From: an uncultured Bacteroidales bacterium
GTDB lineage: Bacteria > Bacteroidota > Bacteroidia > Bacteroidales > UBA932
Length of the DNA: 7,802 nucleotides
Assembly (NCBI GenBank): GCA_946184255.1
Contig: CAMHFA010000043.1
Coordinates: forward strand, 1 to 7,802
Direction of reading: 5' to 3'
The stretch's first letter is position 1. Each line of letters begins with the position of its first letter. Position numbers and translations under genes: made by a program. The notes beneath the pieces were generated by a model. It saw only the letters and a list, made by a program, of their open reading frames with translations. It made no database searches and was not told the DNA's origin. Positions 1-5,875 of the stretch are shown piece after piece.

Positions 1-82
1 TGAGGATAGGATAGCCGTACGCTTCGTCACAAGCTGGGCCACTCCTGAAGAAAATGTCCTTGCCCTGAAGGAGATAATTTGA
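1..82 (+). CDS. Probable low-specificity L-threonine aldolase, C-terminal end only
   Basis: Only the last 26 codons are present; the gene begins outside the window. Frame 2 reads without interruption to a TGA at 80-82 and encodes EDRIAVRFVTSWATPEENVL followed by ALKEII. The 'RFVTSWAT-x-EE-V' ending resembles the C-terminus of PLP-dependent fold-type I threonine aldolases and related beta-eliminating lyases, where this segment forms the last strand and helix of the small domain. These enzymes cleave L-threonine or L-allo-threonine to glycine and acetaldehyde in the cytoplasm. The PLP lysine and the rest of the active site are not in the window, so the call rests on a short tail and another aminotransferase-fold enzyme is possible. 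The stop lies one base from the 3' end of the convergent tRNA gene, and I see no terminator for this gene. Confidence 0.6.
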   Translation, partial: EDRIAVRFVTSWATPEENVLALKEII

Positions 83-83
83 G

Positions 84-164
84 TGCGGGTGAAGGGACTC
101 GAACCCATACGCACGAAGCACCAGATCCTAAGTCTGGCTTGTCTACCAATTTCAACACACCCGC
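84..164 (-). tRNA. tRNA-Leu (anticodon UAG)
   Basis: On the minus strand this folds as a class II tRNA of 81 nt. The acceptor stem pairs GCGGGTG (158-164) with CACCCGC (85-91), with discriminator A at 84. The D arm has a 3-bp TTG/CAA stem and a loop containing GGTAGA. The anticodon stem is CCAGA/TCTGG with loop CTTAGGA, which puts anticodon TAG at 128-130 and so reads CUA and other CUN leucine codons. A long variable region starting TGCTTCGTGCG and a TTCGAGT T-loop fit the leucine class. CCA is not encoded: the next bases are CTC, so CCA must be added after transcription. The second pair of the T stem is a U-U mismatch (107 with 93). The gene is 28 nt downstream of the AsmA-like gene on the same strand and has its own candidate promoter at 175-182. 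Confidence 0.95.
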
Positions 165-174
165 ATAGGGACTG

Positions 175-182
175 CAAAGATA
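175..182 (-). promoter_or_regulatory. Candidate -7 promoter element of tRNA-Leu
   Basis: The minus strand reads TATCTTTG, an exact match to the Bacteroidetes primary sigma factor -7 consensus TAnnTTTG. Transcription would start a few bases downstream, just before the tRNA 5' end at 164. No TTTG at the -33 position is visible at the usual 19-21 nt spacing. The element lies in the 28-nt gap after the AsmA-like stop codon, so the tRNA could be transcribed alone or by read-through. The ten bases TATCTTTGCA are identical to those in the rpsU promoter. Confidence 0.6.
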
Positions 183-192
183 ATAATTTTTA

Positions 193-3100
193 TTATTCTT
201 CCTCCCCTGTAGAATTCTCAAAGGCTTCAATGGCCTTTTTCTCCAGGGCCGATAGATCTTCAGTCTCTTCCACCGAGTAGGAAACCTCAGCTTTTTTCTC
301 CTCCACCGCTTCCTGGGCCTTCTCGTTCTGGAGCATGGCTTGCTCTACGCCCCTGCTGAATATGTTGTGGATGGAGTTGACAAGGTTCAGCCTTACGTCG
401 TCTATCTCGTCATCGAACAGAGGAATCTTCGTGCTCTTGTACTTCGCCTTTCCCAATCTCCATTTCCAGGCATCAAAGTTACCACCAAGGTTGACCCCGA
501 AACGGAACGGGATCGGGGACTTCAGGGCTGAGACATGATACTTGAAATTCTGGTCGAACCCCTGGATTCCGTTGAGGGCTACAGTGTAGCGGTCAACCTT
601 CAGGATGAACGGGAACACTTCCAGCTGGTTCTCCTTGACGATACCACGTGCGGACATTTTGTCGATATAGCTGGAATCCCTATCCTTGAACATGAGGGTC
701 TTGCGAAGCTTGTCGAGGTCCTTGCTCTCACTTAGTGACAGGTCTTTACCGTCAATCTTTATCATACCGCTCAAGGTCGGGAGCACTATGTTCATGTTGG
801 TGTCGATTGAAGCGGTGGTCGCCATTTCGCAGTCAAGCAATCCCTTGAACGCCTTTAGCATGGGCATGATGCTGTCCACCGCAGGGAAGAGCCGGATCAC
901 TTTCTCGGCAGTGATATTGGAGAGCATAAGGTCGAAGCCGGCCTTGAGGTCTTTCTTGGTCCTGGTGGAGTAGAAGCCTTCCAGAAAGACTTCACCCATG
1001 TTGGTCATCGCCAAGGTGTTGGTCACCTGGATGCATCTCTCCCTCATGTCCAGGTCGGTGGACATGAAGGATGTCTCGAGATCTGAGTATTTGATTGTCT
1101 GTGCCTGGATGTTTACCTTGGCGTTGAGGTTTGAAGGGATTACGATGAGGGAACTGATGGCGGAAGTGTCCACCACGGCTTCTTCCTTTACGGCATCCAG
1201 GTAAGTCCGGTCGTCCACCCCAGACAGTGCGACCTTGTCTCCTGGAGGAACATACTGCTTGCCGGCATTAATCGCCAGGAGGATCTCGTTCATGTCGATG
1301 AGAGAGGAACTGAGGTTCATGTTGAGGTTGAGGCGGCCTCTGCCGGATGTCAGGGCCCTCTTTATCCCAACGAGGGATCCTGCTGCTGAGATGTCGGAGA
1401 CTCCTGATTTCAAATTCATGGAATTCAGGTCGATCCTGTTGTTGGTGAACTTGCCGTTCAGACCGGAAAGATTATTCTCAAGGGGGAAGTAAGGGGTTAT
1501 AACCTTTCCCTCCTTTATCTTGAACGAGCCGGCGAGCTCCCAGTCGCTGATATATTTAGAAACGGATTCCCCCAGTTTTATGCTTATGTCCTTCTTGCGG
1601 AAATCCTTTTCAGTAAGGTAGTCCGGCAGTTTTCCTCCGCTTCGGTCAATTATCGCCCTGTAGAGAAGTGAATCCCTGGGAACGCCGGGATAGACCCTCG
1701 CGAGGGAGTCCAGCAGCAAGTTGCTCTTTTCCTTCTCCTTGACAGCGTTTGGATGGGCTGAGACATTGAGCGAGACGCCCGATGCCGAGTACCGGTTAAC
1801 GTTTTCCCGGATTGCTACGGACCTGTTGCTGCTGCTTAGGCTCAGGTAAGGGACCTTGACCTTTCCGTTCGGAATTTGCCAGTACTTGAATACATTGCTT
1901 GAGCCTCTCACCCCCACGAAGCAGGAGTCAACATCCATCATGCCTATGGAAGTAACGTCCAGATGGCCGTGGAGAGGATGCTTTCCGGGATATCCCTTGA
2001 TGGTCTCATCAGAATTGTGAGCGGACAGACGGACCCCTCGTCCCCGGATGTAGGTAGAGGAACCGTATTCAGCTACGAGGCTGTCTATCGTTGCCTTGAT
2101 TCCCACATGTTCGTGGCTTTCCTCCCCGTGTTCGTCCCCTTCGTCCTCATCATGGCTGTAAGGACCGAGATCGATGGTGGTGCTGCCCAGGTAGGCTGAC
2201 AGCGAGTCCTTGGGGTCGTGGATCCGTATCCCGTCACTTACCAGCCTGCCCTTGAGGCCTATTTCTCCGAAATTGTATAGGTCGAGCTGTGAGATTCTGA
2301 AAGATCCTTTGACATTCCCGTCCAGGTTCCCTGATGCGGTGATGCCCATGTCCTCGGGAAGGTAGCGTGCCAGGGAATCGAGGCGGACGTGGACCTTGCT
2401 GTCTATGTTCAGCAGGGGATCACCGTTCAGGAGATCATTCGCCGAACCTTTGAGAGTTATGTCGGCTCCTTTGACATGGAGGCACAAGTCTGGAACTTGG
2501 GCGACGAGTTTCCCGTCGACTACAGTAGCATCGGCTTCCAGGTCGAAACGGCCTTCCTCATCGATTCCTTCCCATCGTATCCTTGAGTCCGGAACTTCAA
2601 AATGGACCGACATTTTAGGGAGGCTGTTTGTCTCCCTTATATAGAAACCGTCACAATTTGCATTCAATGAAATGGTTGCGTCGGTGTCCAGTTTTTTCAG
2701 GATAGGGAAATTCTTCCCGAAATAGGCAGTTATCTCGCTTACCCGTTCCTTATCGATATCTGCCTCTGCCTTTATGTAGGGATTGTCTCCGGACAGGTCA
2801 ACAGTACCGTTTGCGGTCAAATCAATCATTGCCACCGAAGCATTCAGGTCCTTGACGCTGTAGATATTCTTGTCGAAATCTGGATGGAAAGTGGTTTTGA
2901 GACTGACCGGAAGGTTCATCTTTCCGGTCTGATTCATATTCAAGGCCAGGGAAGACTTCAGGTCTATGTCATAATGGTCCCAATGGCTCTTGAGCATCAG
3001 ATGCTCCAATGCGACCTCCAAGCTGAGAGTGTCCCTGAGGCTGGTGAAGACTGCGTAGGGCTCCTTCTCAAAGCTTACTTTCCCTACAGACAACGGGGGA

Positions 3101-3639
3101 AGTTTGAAGGCAGAGGTATCTTCCTTGTCCTGTGGGAGCCGAAGCACATTCCAGTTGGCACTAAGGGAATCATAACTATGAAGGAATATCCTGGGATGCT
3201 CCAGTACAGCATGTGGGATGCGGATCTTCCTATGGAGGGCGTCCATATAGTTTACCGACACGCTCATCTTTTTGAAACTCGCTAGGGTGTCGGTCATCGA
3301 AATGCCCCAGCCTTTGAAGTGAAGGGAATCACCGGGGGGAATGAGCGGATCATAGGAGGCAAACCGCTCGTGCGGATAGGTCAGGATGAAATCGTCTATA
3401 CTGACGTTAAGGTTGGGAAAGCTCTTGAATACGGAAGCCTTGATGTTCGAGAAACTGACATTGCCTTCGACATATTCTCCGGCGAGGCGGTTCGCAATCC
3501 TGGTAAGGACTTTGGAATTAAGGGCCACCTGCAACGCAACCATAATAAGGAGCCAGAGGCCGAGGATGGTCCAAAGGGCTATCTTGAGTCCACGTCTCTT
3601 CCTGGTTTTCTTACTTTTGCCAGCTTCCTGTCCAGCCAT
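193..3639 (-). CDS. AsmA-like family envelope protein (AsmA/TamB-type), 1148 aa
   Basis: This is a large envelope protein of the AsmA-like group, whose studied members (TamB, YhdP, YdbH and AsmA in E. coli) form long beta-groove bridges and are linked to phospholipid transport to, and homeostasis of, the outer membrane. A lysine/arginine-rich start (residues 8-17) precedes one hydrophobic helix (about 18-40), giving an N-in anchor with the rest in the periplasm. Residues 60-87 (VSFSNIKASVFKSFPNLNVS and onward) are the typical AsmA N-terminal signature 'gnVsf..I..s.f.sFPnl.v.i'. The remainder is rich in alternating polar/hydrophobic strands and Asn/Asp turns, as expected for a repeating beta-groove. 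An AsmA-like C-terminal region probably covers about 900-1090, followed by a Glu/Lys-rich helical tail. An acidic, histidine-containing insert sits at 495-511. The ATG at 3637-3639 is chosen because it places the positive segment and anchor directly after the start; there is no Shine-Dalgarno. The exact cargo and subfamily cannot be read from sequence. Confidence 0.85.
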   Translation of the reverse strand: MAGQEAGKSKKTRKRRGLKIALWTILGLWLLIMVALQVALNSKVLTRIANRLAGEYVEGNVSFSNIKASVFKSFPNLNVSIDDFILTYPHERFASYDPLIPPGDSLHFKGWGISMTDTLASFKKMSVSVNYMDALHRKIRIPHAVLEHPRIFLHSYDSLSANWNVLRLPQDKEDTSAFKLPPLSVGKVSFEKEPYAVFTSLRDTLSLEVALEHLMLKSHWDHYDIDLKSSLALNMNQTGKMNLPVSLKTTFHPDFDKNIYSVKDLNASVAMIDLTANGTVDLSGDNPYIKAEADIDKERVSEITAYFGKNFPILKKLDTDATISLNANCDGFYIRETNSLPKMSVHFEVPDSRIRWEGIDEEGRFDLEADATVVDGKLVAQVPDLCLHVKGADITLKGSANDLLNGDPLLNIDSKVHVRLDSLARYLPEDMGITASGNLDGNVKGSFRISQLDLYNFGEIGLKGRLVSDGIRIHDPKDSLSAYLGSTTIDLGPYSHDEDEGDEHGEESHEHVGIKATIDSLVAEYGSSTYIRGRGVRLSAHNSDETIKGYPGKHPLHGHLDVTSIGMMDVDSCFVGVRGSSNVFKYWQIPNGKVKVPYLSLSSSNRSVAIRENVNRYSASGVSLNVSAHPNAVKEKEKSNLLLDSLARVYPGVPRDSLLYRAIIDRSGGKLPDYLTEKDFRKKDISIKLGESVSKYISDWELAGSFKIKEGKVITPYFPLENNLSGLNGKFTNNRIDLNSMNLKSGVSDISAAGSLVGIKRALTSGRGRLNLNMNLSSSLIDMNEILLAINAGKQYVPPGDKVALSGVDDRTYLDAVKEEAVVDTSAISSLIVIPSNLNAKVNIQAQTIKYSDLETSFMSTDLDMRERCIQVTNTLAMTNMGEVFLEGFYSTRTKKDLKAGFDLMLSNITAEKVIRLFPAVDSIMPMLKAFKGLLDCEMATTASIDTNMNIVLPTLSGMIKIDGKDLSLSESKDLDKLRKTLMFKDRDSSYIDKMSARGIVKENQLEVFPFILKVDRYTVALNGIQGFDQNFKYHVSALKSPIPFRFGVNLGGNFDAWKWRLGKAKYKSTKIPLFDDEIDDVRLNLVNSIHNIFSRGVEQAMLQNEKAQEAVEEKKAEVSYSVEETEDLSALEKKAIEAFENSTGEEE

Positions 3640-3666
3640 TATAACCGTAATGAAAAGCTACTTAAG

Positions 3667-3674
3667 CAAATTTA
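3667..3674 (-). promoter_or_regulatory. Candidate -7 promoter element of the AsmA-like gene
   Basis: The minus strand reads TAAATTTG, an exact match to TAnnTTTG, 27 nt upstream of the ATG at 3639. A TTTG occurs on the same strand at 3689-3692, but the spacing is 14 nt rather than the usual 19-21, and it lies inside the rpsU terminator stem. The -7 call is therefore reasonable and the -33 is uncertain. The AsmA-like gene may be transcribed from here independently of rpsU. Confidence 0.45.
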
Positions 3675-3677
3675 GGC

Positions 3678-3708
3678 AAAAAAAAAGACAAACCCTTGGG
3701 ATTTGTCT
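3678..3708 (-). terminator. Intrinsic terminator of rpsU
   Basis: On the minus strand the arms AGACAAATCC (3699-3708) and GGGTTTGTCT (3686-3695) pair over 10 bp around a 3-nt loop, and a run of nine T follows (3678-3686, the first T being the last stem base). One pair is G-U on the minus strand but an A-C mismatch on the plus strand, and the T-run lies on the minus-strand 3' side. The hairpin therefore works in the rpsU direction only. It starts 23 nt after the rpsU stop codon. Confidence 0.9.
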
Positions 3709-3731
3709 AATTAGTGATTCCGGAAAAGCTC

Positions 3732-3926
3732 TTACTGCTCGTCCTGGAGCTTGAGATGCTGGACGTAGATAGCTTTCATCCTGGCAGCTCTCTTCTTCAC
3801 AGAAGGCTTCTCAAAGTTCTTGCGGGCGCGCATCTCGCGGATGGCACCGGTCTTTTCGAACTTCCTCTTGAACTTCTTCAAGGCCCTTTCTATGTTCTCG
3901 CCTTCTTTGATTGGAACTATGATCAT
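3732..3926 (-). CDS. rpsU: 30S ribosomal protein bS21
   Basis: The gene encodes a 64-aa basic protein starting MIIVPIKEGENIERALKKFK, the conserved S21 N-terminus, with the FxxxxKPSVxKRxxRMKAIY segment in the second half. The length fits Bacteroidetes S21 (about 63-65 aa). bS21 sits on the platform of the small subunit near the 3' end of 16S rRNA. In Flavobacterium johnsoniae it helps bS6 and bS18 hide the anti-Shine-Dalgarno, which explains why this phylum hardly uses Shine-Dalgarno sequences. The ATG at 3924-3926 is the only plausible start: no in-frame ATG, GTG or TTG lies between it and the upstream ribosome-binding sequence, and the N-terminus matches the family. The gene has its own promoter (3963-3995) and terminator (3678-3708), so it appears to be monocistronic. 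It is divergent from the ATPase gene at 4013. Confidence 0.97.
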   Translation of the reverse strand: MIIVPIKEGENIERALKKFKRKFEKTGAIREMRARKNFEKPSVKKRAARMKAIYVQHLKLQDEQ

Positions 3927-3937
3927 TGCTAATTTAC

Positions 3938-3947
3938 CACCTCCTTT
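3938..3947 (-). promoter_or_regulatory. Unusually strong Shine-Dalgarno of rpsU
   Basis: The minus strand reads AAAGGAGGTG, ten consecutive bases complementary to the usual bacterial 16S rRNA 3' end (CACCUCCUUU). The spacing from the end of GGAGG to the ATG is 13 nt, longer than the common optimum. None of the other starts in the window has a comparable site: those at 3639, 4013, 5876 and 7391 have none, and the one at 5170 has only an AGAGGA inside the upstream coding sequence. In F. johnsoniae, rpsU is known as an exception with a strong Shine-Dalgarno, read preferentially by ribosomes lacking bS21. The same feedback is inferred here. Confidence 0.85.
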
Positions 3948-3962
3948 TTCTCAAAGCGGGTG

Positions 3963-3995
3963 CAAAGATATGAAAAAATTCTTAATTTTGTCAAA
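3963..3995 (-). promoter_or_regulatory. rpsU promoter, Bacteroidetes type (TTTG / TAnnTTTG)
   Basis: On the minus strand a -33 element TTTG (3992-3995) is followed after 21 nt by TATCTTTG (3963-3970), matching the Bacteroidetes consensus TTTG-N19-21-TAnnTTTG. Transcription should start near 3957-3959, giving a leader of about 30 nt that contains the Shine-Dalgarno. A second TTTG at 3997-4000 is a less well spaced alternative. Confidence 0.8.
3983..3990 (+). promoter_or_regulatory. Possible -7 element for the ATPase-sirtuin-xylBA run
   Basis: The plus strand reads TAATTTTG, which fits TAnnTTTG, 22 nt before the ATG at 4013. No plus-strand TTTG is found 19-21 nt upstream, and the region is A/T-rich, so a chance match is possible. 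It lies in the spacer of the divergent rpsU promoter. If real, the two promoters would compete for polymerase. Confidence 0.35.
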
Positions 3996-4012
3996 ACAAA
4001 AATGTTATTTCC

Positions 4013-5167
4013 ATGGATAGCCCGTTTTTATACAACAAGTATGTGACAGGCCAGCGTTTTATCGGGCGCAAGGAAGACTGCACGATCCTGGGAAACCTTT
4101 TGGGCCAGAGCGAGAATGTCGTAATCTGGGAACCTTATGGAACGGGCAAGAAATCCATTATCCATCAAGTACTTACCAGGCTGAAAGTCACTGGCGTGCG
4201 TTTTACTGTCGGAGACATCACTGCTCTTGACATACGTTCCAACGAGGTCTTTATCCGCAGACTCGGTGCAGCGGTGATCAGGCTGGCCGCTTCTACCCCT
4301 GACGAGTACTCCCAGATAGTATCAAAGTACCTTTCAGGGACTCATTTCGTCTTCGACCGGGCTGCTTTCTCCAGTTCTGACATCATCCTTTCCACCAACT
4401 GGGACCTTGACGACGAGGATTACAAGGCCGTCCTCCGGCTGCCTTACAGACTGTCCGCCGACAGGGGAGAGAAGATATTCATGATCATAGACGAGTTCCA
4501 GAACCTTGATCTCACCGAAGACGGCGAAAAGGTATTCAAGATGATGGAAGAAGTGATGGACGAGATGCGCCAGGCGGGAATCAAGACCTTTTCCTACATT
4601 TTCCTCGGCTCTCAGTATAATGCGATGCAGGACATTTTTGTGAAGCGCCACTTCTTCTACCGTCGTGTTGAGCGACTGAAACTCAGCAAGGTTGATGAGA
4701 GGGACATAGTCGAACACATCATAAAGGGTTTCCTGTCCAGTGGAAAAGTGATTGACAGGGACCTTATCAGCGGGGCCTGCCGCCTGTTCAAGTGTAATCT
4801 ATTCTACATAAATCACTTTACTTCAATTTGTGATTCCTTGTCCAAGGGTTACATTATGGAGCCCGTTTTGTTGGAGGCTCTGGAGACCATTCTCGCCATC
4901 CATCGCGGGAGGTTCATCGCCATCATGAATGACCTGACCACATTCCAGGTCAATCTGCTCAAGGCCATCATTGACGGCTACACCAAGTTCAGTACGGCAG
5001 AAGTGATCCGGAAATATTCATTGAATTCCTCTGCGAATGTCCGCAGGCTGAAGGATGCTCTCATGAAGAAGGAGATCCTGACCTTCGTCGGTGACGACGA
5101 GCGTCCCGTGATCTTCGACCCTCTCTTTGAATACTGGCTCAAGAACACATATTTCAAGAGGAATTAA
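4013..5167 (+). CDS. P-loop ATPase with C-terminal winged-helix domain (archaeal-ATPase/STAND-like)
   Basis: The 384-aa protein resembles the 'ATP-binding protein' families related to the archaeal ATPases (ATPase_2-like, with a DUF234-like C-terminus). Residues 16-27 (FIGRKEDCTILG) match the 'F.GR..E...L' box before the P-loop. The Walker A region is EPYGTGKKS (40-49): GTGK is present, but Glu replaces the usual first Gly and Lys48 stands where Thr/Ser normally follows GK, with Ser49 next. Walker B is IFMIIDE (155-161), followed by FQNL. A sensor-1-like GSQ is at 199-201. A helical part follows, and about 311-383 looks like a winged helix (VNLLKAIIDG, then SSANVRRLKDALMKKEILTF and FDPLFEYWLKN). 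I see no transmembrane segment, so it should be cytoplasmic. Relatives are mostly uncharacterised, and DNA binding, NTP-driven signalling or a toxin-like role are all unproven. The stop is 2 nt before the sirtuin start, suggesting co-transcription. Confidence 0.75.
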   Translation: MDSPFLYNKYVTGQRFIGRKEDCTILGNLLGQSENVVIWEPYGTGKKSIIHQVLTRLKVTGVRFTVGDITALDIRSNEVFIRRLGAAVIRLAASTPDEYSQIVSKYLSGTHFVFDRAAFSSSDIILSTNWDLDDEDYKAVLRLPYRLSADRGEKIFMIIDEFQNLDLTEDGEKVFKMMEEVMDEMRQAGIKTFSYIFLGSQYNAMQDIFVKRHFFYRRVERLKLSKVDERDIVEHIIKGFLSSGKVIDRDLISGACRLFKCNLFYINHFTSICDSLSKGYIMEPVLLEALETILAIHRGRFIAIMNDLTTFQVNLLKAIIDGYTKFSTAEVIRKYSLNSSANVRRLKDALMKKEILTFVGDDERPVIFDPLFEYWLKNTYFKRN

Positions 5168-5169
5168 TC

Positions 5170-5871
5170 ATGGCCAAGAAGAAAATCGCAGTTTTGACCG
5201 GAGCGGGGGTGAGCGCAGAGAGCGGACTGAGTACCTTCCGTGGCTCCGGAGGCCTCTGGGGAGAATATGATCCCCAGGAAGTCGCCTCGATCGAAGGTTG
5301 GTACCGCAACCGTAAACTGGTCCTGAGCTTCTACAACCAGCTCAGGAAGCAACTCTCGGAGGTGAAACCCAATGCCGCTCATCGGGCCATCGCCGAACTC
5401 GAGAAGGAATATGATGTCACTGTCATTACCCAGAACGTTGACAACCTTCATGAGCGGGCAGGCAGTACAAGGGTGCTGCACCTTCACGGCGAGGCCACCA
5501 AGGTCAGGCCCGAGGATGGAATATATGACCGGACATATTCGGAGAAGGAAGTTATAGACGTGGGTTACGAGCCTGTGAACCTGGGCGACCTGGCTCCGAA
5601 CGGAAGCCAGTTACGGCCGCATATCGTCTTCTTCGGAGAGGCTGTGCCGAACATCGAGAAAGCCATAGACATCGTTGCGGATGCCGACGTCATGCTCATT
5701 GTCGGCACTTCGCTCAATGTCTATCCTGCTGCCGGTCTGTACCGCTATGCAAAGAACGGGGCCCCTGTCTATCTGATCGACCCTGAAGATGTGGCAATTT
5801 ACGACCCCAGGATCATCCATATAAGGGAAGTGGCCACAAAGGGAATGGAAGTTTTCAAAACCAAGCTTTAA
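5170..5871 (+). CDS. Sir2-family NAD-dependent protein deacylase lacking the zinc-binding cysteines
   Basis: The 233-aa protein covers a complete compact bacterial sirtuin. NAD-binding GAGVSAESGLSTFRG is at 11-25, TQNVDNLHERAG at 87-98, the catalytic His is His106 in HLHG (104-107), and VGTSLNVYPAAGL is at 178-190. These enzymes remove acyl groups from lysine, consuming NAD+ and releasing nicotinamide and O-acyl-ADP-ribose. Two departures are visible. The protein contains no cysteine at all, so the four-Cys zinc site between HLHG and the FFGE segment is missing. In the substrate motif FYNQLRKQL (54-62), Tyr55 is kept, but the position three residues later (Arg in CobB and SIRT5, in FYNxRR) is Leu58. 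Acyl preference may therefore differ from CobB/SIRT5. The start ATG follows the ATPase stop by 2 nt and xylB begins 4 nt after the stop. The symbol cobB is not assigned because of these changes. Confidence 0.92.
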   Translation: MAKKKIAVLTGAGVSAESGLSTFRGSGGLWGEYDPQEVASIEGWYRNRKLVLSFYNQLRKQLSEVKPNAAHRAIAELEKEYDVTVITQNVDNLHERAGSTRVLHLHGEATKVRPEDGIYDRTYSEKEVIDVGYEPVNLGDLAPNGSQLRPHIVFFGEAVPNIEKAIDIVADADVMLIVGTSLNVYPAAGLYRYAKNGAPVYLIDPEDVAIYDPRIIHIREVATKGMEVFKTKL

Positions 5872-5875
5872 GAAT

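Noticed and set aside
44..70. Direct repeat CCTGAAG at 44-50 and 64-70
   Set aside because: Seven bases within coding sequence, explained by similar codons; no flanking structure supports an attachment site or regulatory repeat.
182..197. AATAAT/ATTATT inverted repeat at the AsmA-like stop codon, as a terminator
   Set aside because: The stem is six A-T pairs only, and no T-run follows on the minus strand; it is more likely just the A/T-rich promoter region of the tRNA.
2884..3285. 133-codon open frame on the plus strand inside the AsmA-like gene
   Set aside because: It lies fully antisense to a well supported 1148-codon gene, its protein has no recognisable domain, and it has no promoter or ribosome-binding signal.
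3638..3643. TATAAT on the minus strand, resembling an E. coli -10 box
   Set aside because: It overlaps the ATG of the AsmA-like gene, and Bacteroidetes promoters use TAnnTTTG instead.
3938..3964. Possible hairpin in the rpsU leader pairing CACC with GGTG of the Shine-Dalgarno
   Set aside because: Only about four pairs form, and the CACC lies at or before the expected transcription start, so it probably is not in the mRNA.
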